DNA of 64,000 nt, taken from the NCBI GenBank assembly GCA_029232285.1, contig JAOXFI010000008.1, positions 62,001 to 126,000 on the forward strand. Direction: 5' to 3'. This document shows, in pieces, positions 39,094 through 47,975 of the stretch. The notes under the pieces were generated by a model, which made no database searches, was not told the origin of the DNA, and worked only from the letters and a program-made list of their open reading frames with translations. The stretch is from Agmasoma carcini (nom. nud.) (Eukaryota > Microsporidia > Thelohaniidae). Made by a program: the position numbers and the translations under genes. Positions within the stretch are counted from its first letter, which is position 1; every line of letters begins with the position of its first letter.

Positions 39094-39390
39094 ATGAAAT
39101 ACGTCTCATCTTATTTATTGTTAGAATCAAATGGAATACAAGCAGACAAGTCTCAAATGATGAAATTGTTTGAAGCCATCAACGCTGAAGTTACTGAGGA
39201 AAGCCTTGAACACTTTTTAACCCTCGTTGAAGGTAAAGGCCACAAAGATATTATCGAAGAAGGTAGTAAATTAATGGCTTCACAAGTTGGTGCAGCACCA
39301 GCAGCCTCCACCACAGGAGCCCAGAAGGAAGAGGCCGTAGCAGAAGAGGAAGAAGAAGAGGAGGAAGAAGAATTAGACTTTGACTTCTAA
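39094..39390 (+). CDS. RPP2: 60S acidic ribosomal protein P2
   Basis: A 98-residue stalk protein that recruits translation factors to the ribosome. The N-terminus MKYVSSYLLLESNGIQADKS and LEHFLTLVEGKGHKDIIEEG follow the P2 pattern (Met-Arg-Tyr-Val-Ala-Ala-Tyr-Leu-Leu; Asn-Gly-Lys-x-x-x-Glu-Val-Ile). An Ala-rich hinge (AAPAAS) leads to an acidic tail. The last residues are LDFDF instead of the usual Asp-Asp-Met-Gly-Phe-Gly-Leu-Phe-Asp, so the factor-binding tail is altered. P2 rather than P1 is indicated by the start and the Gly-Lys-x-x-x-Asp-Ile-Ile segment. Length is about ten residues below the norm. The codon use is less A/T-biased than in neighbours, which fits high expression. Confidence 0.9.
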   Translation: MKYVSSYLLLESNGIQADKSQMMKLFEAINAEVTEESLEHFLTLVEGKGHKDIIEEGSKLMASQVGAAPAASTTGAQKEEAVAEEEEEEEEEELDFDF

Positions 39391-39415
39391 ATAAATAATA
39401 CTTAAACTTTTCAAC

Positions 39416-40132
39416 TTAGAATTTATTTTTTAGATCTCTTAGAATTGCCACTATTTTATGGTCTTCACCCTCAATATTAGTGGCTTTGTAGTTTAAAAAA
39501 GGGTTGTAAATCATTTCCTCTTCAAGGGTTAAGAAATAGTTGTTACAATTTTCTATATCAAAGAATTTCTCAGCGAATTGTAGATTTTTTGTGTTATAAT
39601 CGTGTCCATAGAGCACAAGGCAAAGAGGATCGACTAATCTTCTTAGTTTGTCTATGATTTCTATGAAATCCTTAGCTGTTCCTTCAAAGAATTTGCCACA
39701 ACCCAGCCTAAAAATTGTATCACCTGTTAATAAATATTTTCTATTGATTAAGAAGCACATAGAGCACTCGGTATGACATGGAGTTGATATTGCTTGTATC
39801 TCAATGTTTTTAATATTAAAGATTTGTAGATCGGATGCTGTTAAATAGTTAATGAATGTAGTTTCTGGGCAGATTTTTGAAAGAATTTGATCTCCTGAAG
39901 AGTGATCACTATGAGAATGTGTTGTTAGAGCGTATCTGAGTATTCTTTTAGGGTGGTTTTGAGGTAATCTTGCTAATTCTTCTGGTGAGTAAGATAATTT
40001 TGTGAATGTACATGATAAAGCCCATACTATTTCGTTAGGGATGACTGAATCTACTGATATAGCATATTCTTCATTATAGAACAAGTAAATTAAATTGTTT
40101 TCAGGGCCATACTTTACAACGATGAAGTCCAT
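39416..40132 (-). CDS. Glyoxalase II (hydroxyacylglutathione hydrolase), metallo-beta-lactamase fold
   Basis: A 238-residue enzyme expected to hydrolyse S-D-lactoylglutathione to D-lactate and glutathione. Metal ligands are in place: THSHSDH at 71-77 (His72, His74, Asp76, His77), STPCHT with His120, TGDTIF with Asp138 and YGHDYN with His177. GCGKFFEGT (144-152) is the diagnostic glyoxalase II segment. Usual length is about 250-260, so it is complete, with a shortened C-terminal helical domain that binds the glutathione part. The ATG follows AAAAAAAATTATC. Its stop lies about 25 bases from the end of the P2 gene (convergent). No glyoxalase I is seen in this window. Confidence 0.9.
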   Translation of the reverse strand: MDFIVVKYGPENNLIYLFYNEEYAISVDSVIPNEIVWALSCTFTKLSYSPEELARLPQNHPKRILRYALTTHSHSDHSSGDQILSKICPETTFINYLTASDLQIFNIKNIEIQAISTPCHTECSMCFLINRKYLLTGDTIFRLGCGKFFEGTAKDFIEIIDKLRRLVDPLCLVLYGHDYNTKNLQFAEKFFDIENCNNYFLTLEEEMIYNPFLNYKATNIEGEDHKIVAILRDLKNKF

Positions 40133-40571
40133 GATAATTTTTTTTCAAATTATAAATAAATGACATGAGACCAATAAATTTATAGAAAATGTTTCAAAAG
40201 TTTAATTATGAATTAGAAAGATTGATAAAGCGAATTATATCTAATCTAAAGTTAATCAATTGCAATATATGGTTATACATATAATAATATCACAATAAAT
40301 GGTTACTCTCTTGTTATAAGATCGATATCTGATAACAGGAGAGTAAACTTTAATCAAAACTAATTATTAATAAATTGATATGAAGCATATAAACATTGTT
40401 TTAAGGGATTTAAACATGTTTAAGCATTGAATCAACACTATTTAAATCATTGTAAGTATTTTTACTCGTAACCTACCAAAAATATTTATTAAACTCAAAC
40501 AAACAAAATTTATATAAAAAAATTGGTTTCCCCTTTTAAAAACTATTTCTCCACGATTCTAACCCTTTAGA
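40133..40571. other. AT-rich divergent gap
   Basis: About 440 bases between glyoxalase II and the zinc-ribbon membrane protein. Only AT-rich sequence with weak TATATGGTTATAC/AAATGGTTACTC echoes is seen. Confidence 0.5.
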
Positions 40572-41198
40572 ATGAATACAAAAATTTGTCCAATATGTTA
40601 TGAAGTTTTTTACAAAGAGAAGTGCATGAGGTGTGAAGCACTTTCAAACTTGAATTGGGAAAAGTTTGATCTTTGTATCCCCTGCTCAGAGTATAAACAA
40701 AGCAGTAGACACAGCATAACGTGCAAGTCCTTTAGACAATATTTAAGGAAAATAAAATTTTGCAAAAGTTGCAAAACTAAAAATGATGACCTTTTAAGGT
40801 CGCTTTTCCATAGAAATTTTATGTTGTTTAGAACTACAATCAACCCATTTGGATTTTTAGAAAAGGTTTTGATGGTTTTGCTTAGTTTATCTGGTTATGT
40901 TATTTTTGATCTAATTAGTTGTATTTTGATTCTTAGGAAATATTTTAGTGTTAAAAGGTTGTTGATCATGTTCGTATTTTCTATATTTTCAGATATAGAA
41001 ATGATAGAAGTTGTAAAAGTGTTATATATAGTGTTTAATTTGTTTACAGCACGATGTGTTGCGTATAAAATGCCTGTAAATATAAATTCTACGGATGAAA
41101 TCAGCCGAATGATATCATCTTTAAATATATCAGGGAAAGGTAACGAAATATATAAGAGAAGGGATGTTGCTTGCTCTGTACCTACAATGGAAATATAA
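40572..41198 (+). CDS. Cys-rich zinc-ribbon membrane protein, possibly ARV1-like
   Basis: A 208-residue protein. The first 68 residues hold paired cysteines: CPIC (6-9), CMRC (18-21), CIPC (35-38), Cys51 and CKSC (63-66), a probable zinc-binding region. About 95-120 and 130-165 are hydrophobic and likely cross a membrane (EKVLMVLLSLSGYVIFDLIS). The C-terminal 40 residues are hydrophilic. An N-terminal zinc ribbon followed by a LFHRNFMLFR-type segment and membrane helices recalls ARV1, an ER lipid-homeostasis protein, but the cysteine spacing does not match well. It could also be a membrane RING-like or unrelated protein. The ATG follows CCACGATTCTAACCCTTTAGA. Confidence 0.55.
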   Translation: MNTKICPICYEVFYKEKCMRCEALSNLNWEKFDLCIPCSEYKQSSRHSITCKSFRQYLRKIKFCKSCKTKNDDLLRSLFHRNFMLFRTTINPFGFLEKVLMVLLSLSGYVIFDLISCILILRKYFSVKRLLIMFVFSIFSDIEMIEVVKVLYIVFNLFTARCVAYKMPVNINSTDEISRMISSLNISGKGNEIYKRRDVACSVPTMEI

Positions 41199-41296
41199 TT
41201 TAATAAATAAAATATGTTTTTTGTGTTTAAATATTAGAAATTAGTTAGTGATTTGAAGTTTAGTATAAATAAAATTAAGCCTTTGAAAATATTTAT

Positions 41297-41356
41297 AAAT
41301 TTGGTTATAATAGTTCAAATATTGACAAATTTGGTTATAATAGTTCAAATATTGAC
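41297..41356. repeat. Two exact 30-bp tandem copies
   Basis: AAATTTGGTTATAATAGTTC plus AAATATTGAC occurs twice head to tail. The 90-codon frame at 41253-41525 spans it (repeating NLVIIVQILT) and is probably chance; it has no start motif and no recognised domain. Confidence 0.8.
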
Positions 41357-41700
41357 ATTGATAGATCATTATCGATATATACACAAAATAAAACATTTAT
41401 TAGATATATTCACCTACATCACTTTAAATAGGGCCACATATGGTGTAAACCCCACTGTTATACTTCCATTTGACCCTTATCTGTTATTTATTAATATAGC
41501 ATATTCAGTGACGAATAAGTACTAAATATACCCTTTACGAATAATGATCAAAGCACAAAGATTTACCATCCCTGTCAACTCTGGATAATCTGTTTAATAG
41601 CTAATACGTTTTAAAATCAGTAGTAGAATGTAGGTTAAAATAATCATTATTTTTGATTTCATTTAAAAATTATTCTTTATCAAAAATATAAAGTAATACC

Positions 41701-41850
41701 TATCCAATTACAAAAATTCTACACATATGTGCTAGCTTTTCATATCAATTTACAAATATTTTCTTTATTATTTCCTACCCATTTGCATACATTCATAGCA
41801 ATAAAAAAAACATATTTTTGGTTGATATGAAAAGTTTGCAATTAGATGGA
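41701..41850. mobile_element. ~150-bp MITE-like element, copy B
   Basis: Left end TATCCAATTACAAAAATTCT, right end TTTGCAATTAGATGGA. Inner arms TTTTCATATCAA and TTGATATGAAAA are also inverted, so the element could fold into a long hairpin. Same family as copies A, C and D. Confidence 0.55.
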
Positions 41851-42102
41851 TAAACTATATAATAACTAACTCAATATAATTATAATCATTTATTTCATAT
41901 TCACTACCCTCATACTATAATTTATAACATCACTATTTAACCAAATTAATAAATCTTGATATATTCACACCTTAGATAGAATAAATACTGAATTAACTTC
42001 TAATGTTTAACAATAGTAAAATAAAATATAATTACAGAAAAATTGTGGTTAATTTTTATAATTATTTTATTTTTTACTGTTTCAATATAGTTTTTCTATG
42101 TT

Positions 42103-42741
42103 TTAATGTTTTCTTTTTTTATTCTTGTGATGTTTCTTAGATTTTTTCTTCTTTTTATGAGATTTTCTATCTGAATTATTTTCATCATTTTTATTACTTG
42201 TATTAGTATCTATACTTGGTTCTTCAGAGCTACTTGATGTTGAGCTGGTATCACTGCTTTCTGATGATGAACTATCATCTGAGCTGGTACTGCTTGAACT
42301 ACTATCACTGCTTGAACTGCTTGAACTGCTTGAACTGCTTGAACTGCTTGAACTGCTATCACTGCTTGAACTACTATCACTGCTTGAAGTATTATCACTG
42401 CTTGAACTGGTATCACTATCTGAACTACTGCTAGTAGTACTATTTTTAGAAGTCTCTGAATCTTCATCACTGGTAGATTCATGGTGACTATCATGGTGAT
42501 GATGGTGGTGATGATGATTCTTTTTATGGGAACCATCACGTTTAATAATGATTTTGTTTGTAGTTACTGTTGGTTCTTTTTTATCTTCACCTTTTTTCAA
42601 CATTTTTCCTAAAAATTTAGCACCTCCCGGGGGTGCCATTGAACCAACACCATCATCTTTCTTTTGATTATCAACTTTATTAACTGTTTCAACACTAACT
42701 ATTTCACTTCTTGAACGTATTAATAATATATAATGTAACAT
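42103..42741 (-). CDS. Ser/His/Lys-rich low-complexity protein
   Basis: A 212-residue protein of unknown function. A short hydrophobic start (MLHYILLI) is followed by SMAPPGGAKFLGKMLKKGED. Residues 76-83 are eight histidines, then about 85-175 are almost only Ser with Asp, Glu and Thr, and the last 20 residues are Lys/His-rich (KKKKKSKKHHKNKKRKH). A basic tail with an acidic/phosphorylatable Ser tract suggests a nuclear or nucleolar protein of the Nopp140/SR-like kind, but a secreted Ser-rich protein is also possible. The start lacks the common A/T plus CC motif, and an inner Met35 could be the true start. Tandem GAACTGCTT/GTATCACTGCTT DNA repeats underlie the Ser tract, so the length may vary between strains. 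Confidence 0.6.
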   Translation of the reverse strand: MLHYILLIRSRSEIVSVETVNKVDNQKKDDGVGSMAPPGGAKFLGKMLKKGEDKKEPTVTTNKIIIKRDGSHKKNHHHHHHHHDSHHESTSDEDSETSKNSTTSSSSDSDTSSSSDNTSSSDSSSSSDSSSSSSSSSSSSSSSSSDSSSSSTSSDDSSSSESSDTSSTSSSSEEPSIDTNTSNKNDENNSDRKSHKKKKKSKKHHKNKKRKH

Positions 42742-43159
42742 TCAATATATTTATCAATATTATTTTTAGTTTTTATTCTGTTTTAAATTTATTATTTTTG
42801 ATACTTGTTGCATTTATAAACAAATAAAAATTTTGAAATGATTGAATTTATATTATTTGAATATTGTTAACGTAAAGCTTTAGTTTCATATATGATTTAA
42901 TATATAAAAATATGTTTTGTTGTCTTTTCATGTTTCAACATGAATAAACCAATAATAAATTGATTATCATTTTATTAAAAGATAAAAATATATAAATGTA
43001 TCGGTTTTAGTATCTTATTTAATATATTACACCTTGTTAATGGTCTTTAGATTAATATATATCATTATCAGTAAAATTACATATTTAATTATATAAGTTT
43101 ATTGATTAAATCATAATAACATCGTTGTGTATTAAATATGATTTTAAAATTCATATTTT

Positions 43160-43322
43160 TGATATGGAATTTCTACACCATATTACAAAGTTTACATTTC
43201 AATTTGCAATTTTTTAATTATTTTCTAATATTTGGAAACTTTTATATCAATAAATATATTGAAAATTTACATAATAGAAATGTTATTTTGTTGGCTGATA
43301 TGAAATATTGCAATTAGATAAA
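43160..43322. mobile_element. ~160-bp MITE-like element, copy C
   Basis: GAATTTCTACACC and CATTTCAATTTGCAATTTTT on the left and TTGGCTGATATGAAATATTG then CAATTAGATAAA on the right parallel copy B, with more decay. No gene is seen in 42742-43680. Confidence 0.4.
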
Positions 43323-43680
43323 TAAATGATACATTATTGTTTATAATTGAAATAAAATAGAATATTTTAGATGAAAATAGGTTAATTTATACCATTAAGA
43401 CAGCTTAAAATCTATAAACAATGATAAAAACTATCCCTTTTATAATTCATAAGTATATTAAGCATTACAAGCACTGATTTAATACTTTGGTGATAAAATA
43501 TTTGATCACAGTTTTATATAAATAAAATTTATTTTTCTAATTCAATAATAGGCTTAAATAAATGAATTTTTCAAATAATTGATGATATTTTAATTAATAC
43601 TTACATTTATTCTAATGTATTTACATCTTTATACTTCTATGTTAAAATTGTGATATTTTTAATTAAAAAATCTAAGATAA

Positions 43681-43703
43681 AAATTTTTATAAAAAATTTC
43701 CCA
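43681..43703 (+). promoter_or_regulatory. AAATTTTT/AAAAAATTTCCC start motif of ASF1
   Basis: AAATTTTTATAAAAAATTTCCCA lies directly before the ATG at 43704. It decides between this ATG and an upstream in-frame one at 43650, whose extra 18 residues are Ile/Lys-rich and not part of ASF1. Confidence 0.6.
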
Positions 43704-44660
43704 ATGACAGTATTTGAATTTGTTGGTAGCAAGGTTGTTGGTGGTAAAAAACGAAAGATCACAGATCCTATCAAGTTTGAGTTCATGTTCAAATGCTTCT
43801 CTGCACTTAAACATGATCTTGAGTTCACTATTAGCTACTTCGGCAGTAAAAGTTCTGAAAAATTTACACAAATTTTAGGAAATGTTGAAATTGGACCTAT
43901 TGAAAAGGCTGGAAGTTACAAATTTGAACTTGATGCATCACCTATTGATCCTGCAAAGATGCCAATAAAGGATTTATGGCATGTTACAACTTTATTGATC
44001 TCTGTTAAATATCTTGGGCAAGAATTCTTAAGAATTGGTCATTTTGTACAAGTTGAATATCCAAAAATATCGCTAAGTTCTTTGGTTGGAGAAGCAGATC
44101 AAGAAGAAGGTGTTATTGAATTGGGTGAAGAAGATGAAATTACAGAGTCAGAAGAAGAAGAGAATGTTGAAGGTGAAGAAAATGATGATGAAGAAGATGA
44201 AACTGACAATGAAGAAGAAGATGAAACTGATAATGAAGAGGAATGCGAAGAAGATGATGTTGAATGTGAAGAAGGATGTGACGATTGCGAATGTGGACAT
44301 GAAGAAGGTTCAAATGATGATGTTCATGACGATTGCGAATGTGAGCATGAAGAAGGTTCAAATGATGATATTCAGATGACAAAGAATGATATGATTAAGG
44401 CTATTTCAGAGGCTTTAGGATTAGGTAAAAATGATGAATATGATGTTTTGGAGACCCCAATTAAAGAGGAGGAAGATAAATTTGAATATAAAGGACATGT
44501 TATGGAGAAGAGTAAAATCACAGTTGATATTGCTGAGAATCCTGTAAAGAATTCTTTTGAAATTGATTGGGATAAAGAAGAAGCAGAAAATGTTGAAGAA
44601 GGAGAAGGAGAAAATGTTGAAGAAGAAGAATCAGTTAAGAAATTTAAAAAAGAATTATAA
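43704..44660 (+). CDS. ASF1: Histone H3-H4 chaperone ASF1 with extended acidic tail
   Basis: A 318-residue protein. Residues 1-135 are the conserved ASF1 core that binds H3-H4: FEFMFKCFSALKHDLEFTIS, YFGSKSSEKFTQILGNVEIG, IGPIEKAGSYKFELDASPID and YLGQEFLRIGHFVQVEY correspond block by block to the family. After about residue 140 comes an acidic tail with runs of Glu and Asp. It includes a duplicated unit CDDCECGHEEGSNDD / HDDCECEHEEGSNDD at about 191-222, unusual because it brings six or more cysteines into the tail. The segment from about 228 on is less acidic (KNDMIKAISEALGLGKN) and then acidic again. Yeast ASF1 also has an acidic tail, but without such Cys units. The core assignment is firm. 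Confidence 0.93.
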   Translation: MTVFEFVGSKVVGGKKRKITDPIKFEFMFKCFSALKHDLEFTISYFGSKSSEKFTQILGNVEIGPIEKAGSYKFELDASPIDPAKMPIKDLWHVTTLLISVKYLGQEFLRIGHFVQVEYPKISLSSLVGEADQEEGVIELGEEDEITESEEEENVEGEENDDEEDETDNEEEDETDNEEECEEDDVECEEGCDDCECGHEEGSNDDVHDDCECEHEEGSNDDIQMTKNDMIKAISEALGLGKNDEYDVLETPIKEEEDKFEYKGHVMEKSKITVDIAENPVKNSFEIDWDKEEAENVEEGEGENVEEEESVKKFKKEL

Positions 44661-44751
44661 TTAAACAATATTTAATCTTAAAATTTATTTATATTGTTAT
44701 TTGATGATAAATGATAATTTTATAAATTTATTTTAGTGATCATGCTATACT

Positions 44752-44862
44752 GAGGATATAGAACTAATATTATTGTTGTTATTATAATAATCAAGTCATA
44801 ATATGAAGGTATATCACTAATATTATTGTTGTAATTAGATCATAATGAGGATATAGTAATCA
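44752..44862. repeat. ~53-bp direct duplication
   Basis: ACTAATATTATTGTTGT occurs at 44763 and 44816, inside longer similar context with ATAATATGAAGGTATAT and ATAATGAGGATATAG. It lies downstream of ASF1. The rest of 44661-45234 holds no gene. Confidence 0.55.
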
Positions 44863-45234
44863 GGTATAGCTGGTGTGCAGGGTTGGCAAAAAAACGGAAA
44901 AACCATTCTGATTCTACCAGTGCAGATCTTGCTAAATACCCATTTAAATAAATAACATAATATTATACAGGATTTTATAACAGTGTATATTAATTGTCGT
45001 ATTATGAGGTGACATCTCCCCATTTTTGGCTTATATTGAGGTATAAGGGTATAAAAATTTATATAATTGCCTTCTATTACATTGGTAGGTATATATAAAG
45101 GTATTTGATATTTTAATTTTAACTACCAAATATTTTTGTAAAAATTGTTAAAAGATAAAAATAAATTGTAAATATTATATTTGTGACACTATAAACTTAA
45201 ATAAATAAATAAAATGTTTAAATTTAATTTAAAT

Positions 45235-46420
45235 GAATAAATGCATTTCAAATTTACAAAATGATTTCAAAATAGAAAATGCAACTGAGAAATACAATAT
45301 TGTTAAGTATGGTTTATACCCAGGTGATCTAGATAAAGATCAGAGAATTGTAGAAAAGCGAACTGTATTGTTGTTTCAGTGATAATCTATACTATTATAG
45401 AGACAAAAGAACTGCTCAAGAATCTATAGTGTGTATGATGAAAACACACGAATTCAAGAAATTATGCATCTGGGGAATTAAAGATCACACCTAGAAATGT
45501 AAAGATTTGTGTGATTTTATTCTAAAAATATTAGTGGATATCCTGTAATATAAGATGACTGTGGTTCTTGCTTTTATTTTAATTCTATGCAAACTATTGA
45601 ACCTTTAAAGGTTTTTGCAGATCAGTGTCAAATTTTGATCGATATATGATCGACTGTATTAACCTTAGATGTTATGAAGATTACAATGAAGGCTTAAAAG
45701 TGGCTCTTAACAACGATAGATTGTCATACAATGTATGTATGGGGTATCCTATGAAATCTAAGACAGGTACTGAGGTAGCAAAAAAACCCAGACATGTTTC
45801 TATGCATTATGATAATGGTAGAGAATTTCGGAATTCAACCACATTCTATATATTATATAAATTCTTAGTTCACTCAGTATGCGGCAGACTAGACATTCAA
45901 AAGCCAAGGACAAGTAGAAAGACTTAATCAGACACTTAAAAGGCGAATGTGGATCGTTTCTAAAATGAATTTTATTTGATTATAACACCACTTCTCACAA
46001 AGAAATTTCAAATTTTCAATTATAATTGATTCATAAGCATCTTAGATTTAACACAATCAATGCTTCCATTCAACTTAACAATGATGAAGAAACAGTAAAT
46101 AATCATTTGAATACAGTTTTAATGGTAATCTATTCGACAATTCGAGCTCAGATGATGAAATGGAAGTTGAAAAATCTTTATCACTTACGGTATCACAATG
46201 CTAATAGTAACTTTTATAAAACAGAGATTCAACTGGGTGATCTTATTTTATTAAATAAAGACATTGACAATAATCGTTTAACAAGAAACGATGCATTTGG
46301 CTTTTGAATCTTCATAATGTTGAAATTATTGATCGAAATAAGCAAAAACTAGATGTATTATGTAATATTTCGATTTATCTGATAATATTAACTCTATACT
46401 CAACAACTATATAAATATAA
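45235..46420 (+). pseudogene. Broken retroelement-type integrase (rve) gene
   Basis: Plus-strand frames contain ENATEKYNIVKYGLYPGDLD, CINLRCYEDYNEGLKVALNN, YPMKSKTGTEVAKK, HYDNGREFRNS and an SQGQVERLNQTLKR-like segment. This is the order of an integrase catalytic core (DDE type, with Asp-Asn-Gly-x-Glu-Phe as second acidic block and Glu after Gly-Gln-Val). The later NANSNFYKTEIQLGDLILLN segment fits the region after the core. At least five frame changes or stops break it. No reverse transcriptase, protease or long terminal repeat could be recognised around it, so the parent element is undefined. It is described only as a dead fragment. Confidence 0.6.
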
Positions 46421-47816
46421 TAAAACACCCTTAGATCTTTTTATAAATTCTTTAACTTTAAGAAAATATGATGATGAGGAAGGGTCACTAAAAGTATACA
46501 AGGATCGCCTCATAATACCACATTAATTAAAAATATCAAATATTGATTTCCCCTGTTTTAATGACACTAATTTTACAAAAAAACCTATACTTTGGTAAGC
46601 ATGCGTCTGATTTTATTAAAGGTCAAGTTGTACCATTAAAATATTTGGATTTCAAACTTAAAGAAAATAAAACTGTCCATGATATATAGTACAATTGATA
46701 GAAAAATGGGTCAAGAAGGCTTGGTTTAATAAAAAATCAATCGATCAAAAAACTCAAAAGGCTTGTCGTAATTACATCAAATAAAATCCAAAAATGGTTG
46801 TAACGTTTAAATATTGAAACCATCTCACTTATTATTAAAATTGTGAAGGTTTATGTTTTTGCTGTGTGCAAGCCTTTTTTTCAAAAAAATATTTGGATAG
46901 AATTTTATTGTTGAAAAATTTATGAATAAAGAAAGGCGATATTATAAACAAAGAGAAGGCTTAGCTTATAATCACAAACATAGAGAAGTAAACTATAATG
47001 TAATTGGTTTTCATATATATAATTTTTAATAGAAGGCATAATGTATAAATACAAATATGTTGATATTTTAAATGAAAATTTAAAATTTGATAATTATATT
47101 TTTTAATCAAAATAAAAAACCTAAATATATATCAAAGCATATTCAAGCAATTTTAAAATTTGAATTATTACTATTCTTTAGATTTTAATTATATAGAGCA
47201 TCTTTAGGTTTATTGTGGTTTCAAAGCATGTTTAGTATATCATACCAGGTAATTTTAACAAAATATAATTATGTTGAATTTAAAATACATCGTATAATAT
47301 CATTTACTTATAATCTGCATTAGTAGATTCATAATAATTTTGGCCTCTTTCGTCAACCCTGTATAGTACTAATATTTATTGTTTTAATCAAGCTATAGTG
47401 AAAGTATGATACTTAATATATTACATTCGTTGTCTTGTCATAATTAGAGATATCAAACAATCAGAAGTGTTTGAATTACTAATTTAAAAGATTTAAATTT
47501 AAAATATTTCTTCTCTCGAGAGAAAACTGGCCCACCTCTTGAACAAAAGGTCCCATAAAAGTAATATTCATTATAAAACAATTCAAGTATAATAATTATA
47601 TTTTCCTTCTCGTCTATACAAATAAATTAATGTTTAAATATCATAATATAGAATAAACGAATCAAATAACAATCATTAACAGAATAAGAGGAGTTAAAAC
47701 ATTATCAATTGAAAACTTATCACTGAAATAATTAAAATTGAATATATGGCTCTATTATAGAAGGATAGTTTGTTTAATAATGAATAATTATTCTATATTA
47801 ACAAAATTAAATATTT
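46421..47816. other. AT-rich remnant region
   Basis: No gene is seen. The first 400 bases probably continue the broken element (a short VVPLKYLDFKLKENKTVHD-like frame at about 46620-46690). The remainder is anonymous. Confidence 0.4.
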
Positions 47817-47920
47817 CTATATTTATATATTTCTATATTTCTATATTTCTATATTTCTATATTTCTATATTTATATATTTCTATATTTCTATATTTCTAT
47901 ATTTCTATATTTCTATAAAG
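47817..47920. repeat. 9-bp tandem repeat (TATTTCTAT)
   Basis: About eleven copies of TATTTCTAT/TATTTATAT directly upstream of the large solenoid gene. The 72-codon frame over it (Ile-Phe-Tyr-rich) is repeat-derived. Confidence 0.85.
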
Positions 47921-47975
47921 ATATTATATAGAATCTATTTTTTTATTTTATTTTAAACTTTTAAAAAATTTCCAT

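Noticed and set aside
41253..41525. 90-codon plus frame with two NLVIIVQILT units
   Set aside because: The 30-bp duplication creates it; no start motif and no recognisable domain.
42210..42539. Frames rich in Val-Gln-Ala and Cys-Leu-Asn across the Ser tract
   Set aside because: Frame shadows of the Ser repeat DNA.
47738..47956. 72-codon Ile/Phe/Tyr-rich frame
   Set aside because: Produced by the TATTTCTAT repeat.
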